Part shown: positions 41,702-49,923 of the stretch, piece by piece
How the letters are laid out: each line of letters starts with the position of its first letter
Position numbering within the stretch: position 1 is the stretch's first letter
From: Pseudonocardia endophytica
Lineage (GTDB): Bacteria; Actinomycetota; Actinomycetes; Mycobacteriales; Pseudonocardiaceae
Assembly (NCBI RefSeq): GCF_004339565.1
Contig: NZ_SMFZ01000002.1
Coordinates: forward strand, 682,001-746,000
Direction: 5' to 3'
Length of the DNA stretch: 64,000 bases
Notes under the pieces: model-generated
Told to the model about the DNA's origin: nothing
What the model saw: the letters and a program-made list of their open reading frames with translations, nothing else
Database searches by the model: none
Program-made: the position numbers and the translations under genes

Positions 41702-42856
41702 ATGAACAGCGAGTTCGACAGCTACCGGCTCAGCGACGAGCACGAGGCCCTCCGCGAGGCGGTGCGCGACCTGGCGACCAAGGAGATCGCCCCGCACGCG
41801 GCCGACGTCGACGAGGAGGGCCGCTACCCGACGGAAGCGCGGGATGCGCTGACCAGGGCCGGCTTCCACGCGGTGATCATCCCCGAGGAGTACGGCGGTC
41901 AGGGTGCCGACGAGCTCGCCGGCTGCATCGTGATCGAGGAGGTCGCGCGGGCCTGCGCGTCGTCGTCGCTGATCCCGGCCGTGAACGGGCTGGGCATGAC
42001 CCCGATCCTGCTGTCCGCCTCCGACGACGTGAAGAAGCAGGTGCTCCCGTCGATCGCCTCCGGCGAGGCGATGATCAGCTACGGCCTGTCCGAGCGCGAG
42101 GCGGGGTCCGACGCCGCGGCGATGAAGACCAGGGCCCGTCGCGACGGCGACGACTGGATCATCGACGGCACCAAGTGCTGGATCACGAACGCCGGCGAGT
42201 CGTCCTGGTACACGGTGATGGCCGTGACCGACCCGGAGAAGAAGGCGAACGGGATCTCCGCGTTCGTCGTGCACTCCGACGACCCGGGCTTCTCGGTCGG
42301 GCCGAAGGAGCGCAAGCTCGGCATCAAGGGCTCGCCGACCCGCGAGATCTACTTCGAGGGCTGCCGGATCCCGGGCGACCGGATCATCGGCGCCGAGGGC
42401 ACCGGCTTCAAGACGGCGCTGCGCACGCTCGACCACACCCGCCCGACGATCGGCGCCCAGGCGATCGGCATCGCGCAGGGCGCACTGGACGTGGCGATCG
42501 ACTACGTCAAGGAGCGCAAGCAGTTCGGGACCCGGCTGGCCGACTTCCAGGGCCTGCAGTTCATGATCGCCGACATGGCGATGAAGGTGGAGGCCGCGCG
42601 CCAGCTCGTCTACGTCGCCGCCTCCCGGGCCGAGCGGGGCGAGTCCGACCTCGGGTTCATCTCCTCGGCGGCCAAGACGATGGCCTCGGACACGGCGATG
42701 GCCGTCACGACCGACGCCGTGCAGCTGCTCGGCGGCGCCGGGTACACCCGCGACTTCCCGGTCGAGCGGATGATGCGCGACGCCAAGATCACGCAGATCT
42801 ACGAGGGCACGAACCAGATCCAGCGCATGGTGATGGCGCGCAACCTGCTGAGGTGA
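41702..42856 (+). CDS. Acyl-CoA dehydrogenase (FadE25/BCAD-like)
   Basis: A 384-residue flavoprotein that oxidises a short or branched acyl-CoA to the enoyl-CoA, passing electrons to ETF. Conserved parts: IPEEYGGQGADELAG (about 60-74), YGLSEREAGSDAAAMKTRA (about 127-145), TKCWITNAGESSWYTVMA, ERKLGIKGSPT and RKQFGTRLADFQGLQF (about 270). The catalytic glutamate is in QIYEGTNQIQRMVMARNLL (about 367). In M. tuberculosis a homologue (fadE25, Rv3274c) is next to purE as here. The start is ATG at 41702; the -10 TACGGT (41663-41668) gives a short leader. Specificity for isovaleryl- or butyryl-CoA is not certain. Confidence 0.94.
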   Translation: MNSEFDSYRLSDEHEALREAVRDLATKEIAPHAADVDEEGRYPTEARDALTRAGFHAVIIPEEYGGQGADELAGCIVIEEVARACASSSLIPAVNGLGMTPILLSASDDVKKQVLPSIASGEAMISYGLSEREAGSDAAAMKTRARRDGDDWIIDGTKCWITNAGESSWYTVMAVTDPEKKANGISAFVVHSDDPGFSVGPKERKLGIKGSPTREIYFEGCRIPGDRIIGAEGTGFKTALRTLDHTRPTIGAQAIGIAQGALDVAIDYVKERKQFGTRLADFQGLQFMIADMAMKVEAARQLVYVAASRAERGESDLGFISSAAKTMASDTAMAVTTDAVQLLGGAGYTRDFPVERMMRDAKITQIYEGTNQIQRMVMARNLLR

Positions 42857-42874
42857 GGTCCGCCCGGCGGGCGT

Positions 42875-43123
42875 TCACCTGACCCGGCGCCGGTCCGCTC
42901 GACGCCGGTCGCTGCCGCCGTCGTGCACGCCGGCAGCGCCCGAGAACCGTGCCGGGAGCGCGGCGACCTGCGTGCGCAGGTCGTCGACGTCCCAGTAGTC
43001 GCGCCCGCCGGGGGAACGGAAGGCGGGTGTGACCAACCCTTCCTGTGCCCAGCGGTTCAGCGCGCGCGGGCTGACCGAGAGCCGGGCCGCCGCCTCCGGC
43101 GTGGAGGACAGCCGTCGCTTCAC
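42875..43123 (-). CDS. Small MerR-type helix-turn-helix protein
   Basis: An 82-residue protein with one HTH: STPEAAARLSVSPRALNRWAQEGLVTPAFRSPGGRDYWDVDDLRTQVAAL is the MerR/BldC-like fold (key pieces SPRALNRWAQEGLV and GGRDYWDVDDL). The C-terminal 25 residues are basic and disordered. There is no effector domain, so it may be a BldC-like DNA binding protein; its targets are unknown. It ends head-on 18 bases after the acyl-CoA dehydrogenase stop and starts 30 bases before the DUF1097 gene stop on the same strand. Confidence 0.7.
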   Translation of the reverse strand: MKRRLSSTPEAAARLSVSPRALNRWAQEGLVTPAFRSPGGRDYWDVDDLRTQVAALPARFSGAAGVHDGGSDRRRADRRRVR

Positions 43124-43153
43124 ACCCGGCTCCCGGTACCGCCGACGGATCGC

Positions 43154-43678
43154 TCAGGTCGCCGCCGCGGTCGACTCCGCGCCGGCCCCGACGAGCTTGC
43201 CGACCAGGAGGCTGCACGCGTAACCGAGCCCGAGGCCGCCGACCACGAACGACAGCAGCATCACGGTGAACGGTCCGGTCGGCAGCGAGAAGTCGGTGCC
43301 GGACGCGCCGGTCAGCAGGCCGAACGCGGCCGTCGTGGCGAACCCGAAGACCGATCCGGGCACGAAGTCGAGGAGCGGGACCAGCGCGCCCAGGATGAAG
43401 ACGGCCGTCATCCCGCCGATCACCACGGCGACCAGGAACGTGTTCGTCGTCAGTCCGGCCAGGATCAGGGTGACCGTCCCGCAGACGATGCCCCACACGT
43501 TGGCGGCGAGGGACTTCTTCAGCCCGGCGAGGTCACCGCCCGCGGCGAAGAAGCTGGCCGCGCCGATGAACGTGGCCGGCACGAACAGGCCCAGACCGGC
43601 GAGCGGGCCCAGGTAGAGGTAGCTGATGAGGACTCCGGCGAGTCCGATGACCAGAGCGAGAGCAACGGGAAGCTTCAC
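43154..43678 (-). CDS. DUF1097-like membrane protein
   Basis: A 174-residue protein with six hydrophobic helices. Its sequence, with FVPATFIGAASFFAAGGDLAG, LAANVWGIVCGT (about 70) and VFGFATTAAFGLLTG, resembles the DUF1097 membrane family (YcgR-like permease of unknown substrate). GTG at 43678 is chosen for GGAAGG seven bases upstream; a longer frame upstream shows no homology. The 192-base gap to ilvA is AT-rich and contains an inverted repeat (43769-43799). Downstream on the same strand lies the MerR-like gene. Confidence 0.7.
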   Translation of the reverse strand: MKLPVALALVIGLAGVLISYLYLGPLAGLGLFVPATFIGAASFFAAGGDLAGLKKSLAANVWGIVCGTVTLILAGLTTNTFLVAVVIGGMTAVFILGALVPLLDFVPGSVFGFATTAAFGLLTGASGTDFSLPTGPFTVMLLSFVVGGLGLGYACSLLVGKLVGAGAESTAAAT

Positions 43679-43768
43679 GGATGACCTTCCGGGAACCGAG
43701 GACGTGGACTCCGGAAGGATGATCGTCGGAGGTGGACCGGCCCAAGCGGCACCGGACGTTGGTGACTG

Positions 43769-43799
43769 CATGTTTTCCGGAGATAACCGTCCGGACATG
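43769..43799. promoter_or_regulatory. Imperfect inverted repeat upstream of DUF1097 gene
   Basis: CATGTTTTCCGGA and TCCGGACATG face each other across eight bases, with two extra Ts in the left arm. It lies in the AT-rich gap between the ilvA stop and the DUF1097 start, a plausible regulator site. Confidence 0.35.
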
Positions 43800-43870
43800 T
43801 ATGACCGGCCCGGACCAGCTGCAAGTATCTGCGGCATAACGCGCCGCTAACGTCCGGAGGTCGGCGCGGC

Positions 43871-45124
43871 TCAGAGCAGGAACCCGAACAGCGGGCTGTC
43901 CGGCGAGATCGGCTCGATGTGCGGGGGCGCCTCGTCCATGCGCTTGAGCAGTGCGGGCAGGTCGTCCGGCGACCCCAGCTCGATCCCGACGAGTGCCGGT
44001 CCGGTCTCCCGGTTCGAGCGCTTCACGTACTCGAACAGCGTGATGTCGTCGTCCGGGCCGAGCACGTCGTCCAGGAACGAGCGCAGCGCGCCGGGCTCCT
44101 GCGGGAACTCGACGAGGAAGTAGTGCTTGCGTCCCTCGTGGACGAGCGCGCGTTCGACGATGTCGGCGTAGCGGGACACGTCGTTGTTGCCGCCGGAGAG
44201 CAGGCAGACCGTCGTGGCGTCCCGGGGGATGTCGACGGCGTCGACCACGGCGGACGAGAGCGCTCCCGCGGGCTCGGCGATGATCCCGTCGGACTGGTAG
44301 AGGTCCAGCATCTCCACGCAGACCCGGCCCTCCGCGACGGTGACCACCTGCGCGTCGAACCGGCGGGCGATGTCGAACGTCGTCGCGCCCACCTTGCGCA
44401 CGGCGGCGCCGTCGACGAACGGGTCCACCTCGGGCAGCTCGACCGGCTCACCGGCGGCGAGCGCGGCGGTCATGCTGGCCGCCCCTGCGGGCTCCACGCC
44501 GACCACGCGCACCGACGGCGCGTGCTCGTGCAGGTAGGTCAGCGCACCCGCGAACAGCCCGCCGCCGCCGATCGGCACGACGAGCACGTCCGGCGGGTCG
44601 GCGAGCTGGGCCAGTATCTCCCGGGCGATCGTGCCCTGGCCGGCCACCGTGCGCGGGTCGTCGAACGCCGGGACGAGCGTCGCGCCGGTCTCCGCGGAGT
44701 GCGTGCGGGCCGCGGCGGCCGCCTCGTCGTAGGTGTTGCCGACCACCCGGATCTCGACGGCGTCGCCGCCCAGCCGGGCGACCCGGTCGCGCTTCTGCCG
44801 CGGCGTGGTGCCGGGCAGGTACACCCGGCCGCGGACGCCGAGCCGCTGGCAGGCGAACGCCAGGCCCTGCGCGTGGTTGCCCGCGCTGGCGCAGACCACA
44901 CCGGCGTCCCGGTCGGCGGCCGACAGCTGGGCGATCAGGTTGTACGCGCCGCGGATCTTGTACGAGCGGACCGGCTGCAGGTCCTCGCGCTTGAGCCAGA
45001 CTTCGCCGCGCAGGGTGTCGGACAGGCGGGGGTTGAGCTGCAACGGGCTCGGGCCGATCACCGCACGCAGCCGTTCGGCAGCGTCGTCCACGTCCTGGGG
45101 GCTCACCGGTTGCGTCGCGCTCAC
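43871..45124 (-). CDS. ilvA: Threonine ammonia-lyase (biosynthetic)
   Basis: A 417-residue PLP enzyme that deaminates threonine to 2-oxobutanoate for isoleucine synthesis. The PLP lysine is in VRSYKIRGAYN (about 60); SAGNHAQG (about 86) and VPIGGGGLFAG (about 187) are cofactor-binding loops, and LLSGGNNDVSRY (about 318) is the C-terminal one. A C-terminal ACT-like regulatory domain (about 335-417) starts at RKHYFLVEFPQEPGALRSFLDDVLG, so feedback by isoleucine/valine is expected. GTG start at 45124. A GATCCT hexamer (weak -10) lies eight bases before. Confidence 0.92.
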   Translation of the reverse strand: MSATQPVSPQDVDDAAERLRAVIGPSPLQLNPRLSDTLRGEVWLKREDLQPVRSYKIRGAYNLIAQLSAADRDAGVVCASAGNHAQGLAFACQRLGVRGRVYLPGTTPRQKRDRVARLGGDAVEIRVVGNTYDEAAAAARTHSAETGATLVPAFDDPRTVAGQGTIAREILAQLADPPDVLVVPIGGGGLFAGALTYLHEHAPSVRVVGVEPAGAASMTAALAAGEPVELPEVDPFVDGAAVRKVGATTFDIARRFDAQVVTVAEGRVCVEMLDLYQSDGIIAEPAGALSSAVVDAVDIPRDATTVCLLSGGNNDVSRYADIVERALVHEGRKHYFLVEFPQEPGALRSFLDDVLGPDDDITLFEYVKRSNRETGPALVGIELGSPDDLPALLKRMDEAPPHIEPISPDSPLFGFLL

Positions 45125-45263
45125 GATCGTCCAGGATCGCACGCGCCCGCGCCGTGCCCACGAGCAGGGGCTCGCGCCGGCGCCGCAGCTCACCCGGGGT
45201 GGCGCGGGAGCTGCTCCGGTCCGGCCCCGGCGCGCGAGAGCGCTGCTCTCGTCCGACCCGGGG

Positions 45264-45971
45264 TCACAGCCTGCGGGTGCAGCGCTCCGTCTCCGAACGG
45301 CGGTCGAGCGCCGCCTCGTCCGGGTTCACCACCTGCACCAGCGAGGCGCCCGCGGCGAGGACGGCCAGGAGCCCCTCCCGGATCCCGGTGGAGTCCGACC
45401 AGGACCGGGTGGACAGCACCCGGTCCCCGGACGAGAGACCGAGGTCGGAGGCGGCGGCGCGGGCTGCGGCCAGCACGTCGTCCACCGAGGCACCGTCCCA
45501 GGCCGGAGCGTCTCCTGGCACCGGCTCCCACGGCACGAACTCGTCGCCGTGCACCCGCACCTCGGTCGCGAAGTCGATCACCCCGGCGGGCAGGCCGGAC
45601 AGTCCCTTGCCGAACGCGTCCAGCGACAGCGCGACGACCCCTCCGCCCGGCTCCGCGGCCAGTGCCGCATCCAGGTGGTCGGCGTCGGCGAGGACCCACT
45701 GGGCGGTCGACGGGTCGGACACCAGCTCCCCGCCGCAGGACCACACGGCCAGCAGCACCGCCGCCGTCTGCCAGTGCGCGGGCAGCAGCACCGCGACCGG
45801 TGTGCCGGGCTCGACGTCGCACTCGTCGCGCAGCAGGTTCGCGGCCTTGGCCGCCCAGTTCGCCGTCGTGACGCCGGAGAGCTCGATCCGCTCTCCGGTG
45901 GCGTCGTCGTAGTGGGTGATCAGCGGTCCCGCGTCCGGGGCGGGACCCAGCAGGGCGTCGGTCAGCGACAC
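45264..45971 (-). CDS. TIGR03089 family protein
   Basis: A 235-residue protein of a family conserved in actinobacteria. It resembles the N-terminal part of acyl-CoA synthetases (ANL fold): AKAANLLRDECDVEPGTPVAVLLPAHWQTAAVLLAVWSCGGELV (key pieces VAVLLPAHWQTAAVLLAVW), but it stops before the ATP-binding P-loop and the A8-A10 motifs, so it is not an active synthetase. The GTG at 45971 begins VSLTDALLGP, as in homologues. In M. tuberculosis the counterpart (Rv3268) lies beside an LCP gene (Rv3267), as here (31-base gap to the LCP stop). Function unknown. Confidence 0.85.
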   Translation of the reverse strand: MSLTDALLGPAPDAGPLITHYDDATGERIELSGVTTANWAAKAANLLRDECDVEPGTPVAVLLPAHWQTAAVLLAVWSCGGELVSDPSTAQWVLADADHLDAALAAEPGGGVVALSLDAFGKGLSGLPAGVIDFATEVRVHGDEFVPWEPVPGDAPAWDGASVDDVLAAARAAASDLGLSSGDRVLSTRSWSDSTGIREGLLAVLAAGASLVQVVNPDEAALDRRSETERCTRRL

Positions 45972-46002
45972 GGTGCTCCCGGGGTCGTGCGATGCGTCGG
46001 GG

Positions 46003-47577
46003 TCAGTCGATGCACGGTACGCCGCCGGCCGTGATCGGCGGCGTGACGGGCGCGGCAGGCGCCGAGGCCGCCGGAGCACTCGCGCCCGCGTTCGAGCCCC
46101 CGCCCGCGCCGTCGAAGTCACTGCCGATCAGGACCTGCACCCGTCCGGGCTCGACGGCGTCGGACTGCTCGACGCCGATGCCTCCCAGCGCTGCGGAGAC
46201 CTTCCTGGCGCCCGCGTCGCCGTCGGCGGGCGAGTAGCGCACGACCGACGTCGTCTGGCTCGGTGCGTTGGACACCGATCCGGTCGGGACCCCGTTCTGC
46301 GCCAGCGTCTGCGCGACCTTGTTGCCGAGGCCGTTCGTCCCGGCACCGTTCCCGACGTCGGCCGTCACCGGAGCCTGCGCCGGGGCGTCCGCGGGGGCCT
46401 TCTCGTCGTCGGTCGTCTCGGTGTGCCGTGTGACGAAGTCACGCACCTGCGACGGGTCCACCGACACGACGTCGCCGCGCGCGTTGTTCTCGGTGCCGTC
46501 GGTCGGGATCGTCAGGAAGTCGACCTTGCCGGCGGCCAGCTCGGAGGCCTGCCGCGCGAACGCCAGCAGGTCCCACCCGGAGTCGATCACCACCGACTGC
46601 TGGATCACGCCGACCAGCGACGACAGCTTGTCCGAATCGGTCAGCGTGCCAGCGTCGAGGATCTTCTTGGCCACCGCGGCCATGAACACCTGCTGCCGGT
46701 TGATCCGGGACAGGTCGCCGCCCGCCAGGCCGTGCCGCTGGCGCACGAACGCCAGCGCATCGCCGCCGGAGATCGTCTGCGGGCCCGCCCGGAAGTTCGC
46801 GCCGGACAGCGGGTCGTTCGTCGGGGCCTTCAGACAGACGTCGACGCCGCCGACCGCGTTCGTCAGGTTGTAGAAGCCGAGCAGGTTGACCTCGGCGTAG
46901 TGGTCGACGGTCAGGCCGGTCAGGTTCTGCACGGTCTGGATCAGCGCGCTGCGCCCGGCCTGCGACGACTGCCGGTCCAGCTCCTTCGGGTCCTTGACGC
47001 CGCTCGCGACGAGCTCCGTGCTCGAGGTCGCCTTCGTCGCCGGGTACGCAGCGTTGATCTTGTCGCGCCGGTAGCCGGGGATGTCCACGTAGCTGTCGCG
47101 CGGGATGGAGAACGCCGTCGCGCTGCCGCCGTCCGCAGGGACGTGCACGAGGATGATCGTGTCCGAGTTCAGCACCCCGGACTCTGCGCCGCTGCGCAGC
47201 TGCTCGAGCACCTGCTTCGGCAGCGGGTTGCCCTGCGCGTCGGTCCGGCTGTCCACACCGACGAGCAGGATGTTCTGGTCGCCGCCCGACGAACCGCCGG
47301 TGATCACGTTCGTGGTGGTCATGCCGCTGGTGACGTCGTGGTAGACCGACCACACGGCACCGGTCGCGCCGACGACCAGGACCGACAGCACGGCCAGACC
47401 GGTCCGGAACCGCCGCGACCAGCGGTCCCACGCCGTCCCGCGAGGCGCCACGGGCCGGGTACGGACGGGGGCGGGGCGCGACGGGCCGCGCTGCGCCGGT
47501 GGGCGGACGGCCTGCCTGCCGGGGTGTCGCGGGCGCTCCGACGAGCGCAGCCACGGGGCGTCCAGATCGCTGCTCAC
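46003..47577 (-). CDS. LytR-CpsA-Psr (LCP) cell-wall glycopolymer ligase
   Basis: A 524-residue membrane protein: basic cytoplasmic N-terminus, one helix (about 57-78), LCP catalytic domain (about 115-325) and a C-terminal LytR_C domain (about 385-490). Key residues: ILLVGVDSRTD (Asp/Arg near 112-121), SIPRDSYVDIPGYRRDKINAAY (about 172-193; phosphate-binding arginines), FVRQRHGLAGGDLSRINRQQ (about 280). The enzyme attaches arabinogalactan or similar polymers to peptidoglycan. GTG 47577 with GAGAGGGGG upstream. Divergent from the rhamnosyltransferase wbbL across 334 bases, a set-up that matches M. tuberculosis Rv3267/Rv3265c (from memory). TIGR03089 gene follows. Confidence 0.92.
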   Translation of the reverse strand: MSSDLDAPWLRSSERPRHPGRQAVRPPAQRGPSRPAPVRTRPVAPRGTAWDRWSRRFRTGLAVLSVLVVGATGAVWSVYHDVTSGMTTTNVITGGSSGGDQNILLVGVDSRTDAQGNPLPKQVLEQLRSGAESGVLNSDTIILVHVPADGGSATAFSIPRDSYVDIPGYRRDKINAAYPATKATSSTELVASGVKDPKELDRQSSQAGRSALIQTVQNLTGLTVDHYAEVNLLGFYNLTNAVGGVDVCLKAPTNDPLSGANFRAGPQTISGGDALAFVRQRHGLAGGDLSRINRQQVFMAAVAKKILDAGTLTDSDKLSSLVGVIQQSVVIDSGWDLLAFARQASELAAGKVDFLTIPTDGTENNARGDVVSVDPSQVRDFVTRHTETTDDEKAPADAPAQAPVTADVGNGAGTNGLGNKVAQTLAQNGVPTGSVSNAPSQTTSVVRYSPADGDAGARKVSAALGGIGVEQSDAVEPGRVQVLIGSDFDGAGGGSNAGASAPAASAPAAPVTPPITAGGVPCID

Positions 47578-47911
47578 GACACCCCCTCTCGGCTCCTCGC
47601 CGGACGTCCCGGACTCCGGTCGTCGGTCAGCGTGCAACATCCGCCGTCGTCCCGCGGGCCACACGACCCGCGTGTCGTGCAGGCTCGCCCGGACGCAGGA
47701 GTCGCCCGGACCTTGAGAGTGTTACGTGACCGTCCGGCGACCGGGGTCATCATCGCAGGTCGGGGTCCGTCGGCGGGCGCTTTCGGGTGCTTTCGGGCGG
47801 TCCGGCCGGCCGCGTCCGGCCACGCTGCGTGATCCTCGCGAACGTGATCCACCGGACCGGGGAGTATGCGCCCGGCCGTCCTGTCGGTAGCCCTCGCTAT
47901 CGTTCGCGGCC
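47578..47911. other. Intergenic region LCP/wbbL
   Basis: A 334-base divergent gap. It holds the wbbL -10 (47898-47903) and, on the minus strand, the purine-rich LCP ribosome binding site. CTTTCGGG is repeated twice near 47780-47800. No ORF longer than 40 codons with family resemblance, tRNA or strong hairpin is evident. Confidence 0.5.
47898..47903 (+). promoter_or_regulatory. -10 hexamer (TATCGT) of leaderless wbbL
   Basis: TATCGT ends eight bases before the GTG at 47912; this fixes the start. Confidence 0.5.
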
Positions 47912-48790
47912 GTGGACCCCTCCGTGCGCAGTTACGGCGAGGAGATCGGCGTCGTCACCGTGACGTACTCGCCGGGCGCCCTGCTGGACACGTTCCTCGA
48001 CTCGCTGCGCGAGGCGACGAGCCGGAGGGCGCGCGTCGTGCTGGCCGACAACGGGTCGGTGGACGGCGCCCCCGAGAAGGCCGCCCGCGAGCGGGAGGAC
48101 GTCTCGCTGCTGCGGATCGGCGAGAACCTCGGCTACGGCGGCGGCGCGAACCGCGGGGTGGCCGAGCTGGGTCCCGATGTCGGCTGGGTCGTCGTGGCGA
48201 ATCCCGATCTCGAGTGGCGGCCCGGGTCCCTGGACGCCCTCCTGGACGCCGGGAAGCGCTGGCCGCGGGCCGGCTCGCTCGGGCCGCTGATCCGCGAGCC
48301 GTCCGGTGAGGTCTACCCGTCCGCGCGGGAGGTGCCGTCGCTGTCGCACGGCGCGGGCCATGCCGCGCTGGGCACCGTGTGGCCGGACAACCCGTGGACG
48401 AAGGCCTACCGCAGGCAGAACCTCGAGCCGGTCGAGCGGGAGGCGGGCTGGCTGTCCGGTTCCTGCCTGCTGCTGCGCCGGGAGGCGTTCGACTCGGTGG
48501 ACGGGTTCGACGCGCGGTACTTCATGTACTTCGAGGACGTCGACCTGGGCGAGCGGCTCGGCCTGGCGGGCTGGCGCAACGTCTACGTGCCGTCGGCCGA
48601 GGTCGTCCACGTGGGCGGCGCGTCGACGGGCAAGCCGGAGGTCTCGGCCCGGATGCAGGCGGCGCACCACGCGAGCGCGTACCGCTACCTGTCCGGGAAG
48701 TACCCGGGCGCGCGCTGGGCTCCGGTGCGGGCGGCGTTGAAGGCCGGGCTCGGGGTCCGGCACCGGCTGGTCACCCGGTCGGCGGCCTGA
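47912..48790 (+). CDS. wbbL: Family 2 glycosyltransferase, WbbL-like rhamnosyltransferase
   Basis: A 292-residue GT-A glycosyltransferase. The rhamnosyltransferase pattern is VVTVTYSPGALLDTFLDSL (14-32), LADNGSVDG (44-52), the GENLGYGGGANRGV loop (70-83), VVVANPDLEW (94-103) and EAGWLSGSCLLLRREAFDSVDGFDARYFMYFEDVDLGERL (about 180; key pieces GSCLLLRR and FMYFEDVDL). WbbL adds rhamnose to GlcNAc-PP-decaprenol in the arabinogalactan linker. manC follows 62 bases downstream. The neighbours (LCP, manC) and the order match the mycobacterial Rv3264c-Rv3267 region. rmlD is not present in the window. Confidence 0.9.
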   Translation: MDPSVRSYGEEIGVVTVTYSPGALLDTFLDSLREATSRRARVVLADNGSVDGAPEKAAREREDVSLLRIGENLGYGGGANRGVAELGPDVGWVVVANPDLEWRPGSLDALLDAGKRWPRAGSLGPLIREPSGEVYPSAREVPSLSHGAGHAALGTVWPDNPWTKAYRRQNLEPVEREAGWLSGSCLLLRREAFDSVDGFDARYFMYFEDVDLGERLGLAGWRNVYVPSAEVVHVGGASTGKPEVSARMQAAHHASAYRYLSGKYPGARWAPVRAALKAGLGVRHRLVTRSAA

Positions 48791-48852
48791 GCGTCCACCG
48801 GGGCGCCGGGTACACGGGGGAACGAGAGCGAGAAACCGAGGGGGAGTACCGA

Positions 48853-49923
48853 GTGCAGGATGTCGAAGCGGTGGTGCTGGTCGGGGGCAAGGGCACCCGC
48901 CTGCGGCCCCTGACCCTGTCCGCGCCGAAACCGATGCTGCCGACGGCGGGGGTGCCGTTCCTGGCGCACCTGCTGTCCCGGATCCGTGAGGCCGGGATCC
49001 GGCACGCCGTGCTCGGCACGTCGTACCTGGCGGAGACGTTCGAGAAGCACTTCGGCGACGGCAGCGCGCTCGGCCTGGACCTGACCTACGTCGTGGAGGA
49101 CCAGCCGCTCGGCACCGGTGGCGGGATCCGGAACGTCGCGGAGCACCTGTCCGCGGAGCACGTGATGATCTTCAACGGCGACGTGCTCGCCGGCACCGAC
49201 CTCACCGCCGTCGCGGCCACGCACCGCGCGGCGGAGGCGGACGTGACGCTGCACCTGGTGCGTGCGCAGAACCCGCGCGCGTTCGGTTGCGTGCCGACCG
49301 ACCGCGACGGCCGGGTGCAGGCGTTCCTGGAGAAGACCGAGGACCCGCCGACCGACCAGATCAACGCCGGTTGCTACGTGTTCCGCCGCTCGGTGATCGA
49401 GTCGATCCCGGACGGGCGTCCGGTGTCGGTCGAGCGTGAGACGTTCCCGGGGCTGCTGGAGTCCGGCGCGCGCGTCCAGGGGCACGTGGACGTCGCGTAC
49501 TGGCGGGACATGGGCACCCCGGCCGACCTGGTGCACGGTTCCGCCGACCTGGTCCGCGGTGTCGCTCCGTCGGCCGCGCTGCCCGGACCGGTCGGGGAGC
49601 ACCTGGAGCTCGACGGCGCGAAGGTCGCGCACGACGCGTTCGTGTTCGGCGGCAGCACCGTCGGCGCCGGGGCGTCGGTCGGCGCCGGGGCGAAGGTCGA
49701 GGGCTCGATGCTGTTCGACGGCGCCGTGGTCGCCGACGGCGCGATCATCGAGAACAGCGTCGTCGGTGCGGGCGCGATCGTCGAGGAGGGCGCCCACCTG
49801 CGTGACACCGTCGTCGGCGACCGTGCCGTGGTGGGTGCGCACTGCGAGCTGCGGCACGGCATGCGCATCTGGCCGGACGTGCAGCTGCCGCCGCACGGCG
49901 TCCGGTTCTCCCCGGACGTGTAG
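48853..49923 (+). CDS. manC: Mannose-1-phosphate guanylyltransferase-like nucleotidyltransferase
   Basis: A 356-residue nucleotidyltransferase that would make GDP-mannose from GTP and mannose-1-phosphate. The N-terminal domain has VVLVGGKGTRLRPLTLSAPKPMLP (6-29; key piece GGKGTRLRPLT) and FNGDVLAGTDL (about 107). The C-terminal third is a left-handed beta-helix of hexapeptide repeats (VGAGASVGAGAKVEGSMLFDGAVVADGAIIE). The protein is bigger than a bare ManC and resembles Rv3264c. GTG at 48853 has GAGGGGGAG upstream. The DNA glycosylase gene starts directly after its stop codon (no gap). A related role (ADP-glucose- or rhamnose-type) is possible, but the mannose pathway nearby (manA, manB) favours this. 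Confidence 0.88.
   Translation: MQDVEAVVLVGGKGTRLRPLTLSAPKPMLPTAGVPFLAHLLSRIREAGIRHAVLGTSYLAETFEKHFGDGSALGLDLTYVVEDQPLGTGGGIRNVAEHLSAEHVMIFNGDVLAGTDLTAVAATHRAAEADVTLHLVRAQNPRAFGCVPTDRDGRVQAFLEKTEDPPTDQINAGCYVFRRSVIESIPDGRPVSVERETFPGLLESGARVQGHVDVAYWRDMGTPADLVHGSADLVRGVAPSAALPGPVGEHLELDGAKVAHDAFVFGGSTVGAGASVGAGAKVEGSMLFDGAVVADGAIIENSVVGAGAIVEEGAHLRDTVVGDRAVVGAHCELRHGMRIWPDVQLPPHGVRFSPDV

Noticed and set aside
45264..45971. Truncated acyl-CoA synthetase pseudogene
   Set aside because: The short length is the normal state of the TIGR03089 family, with conserved LCP neighbour.
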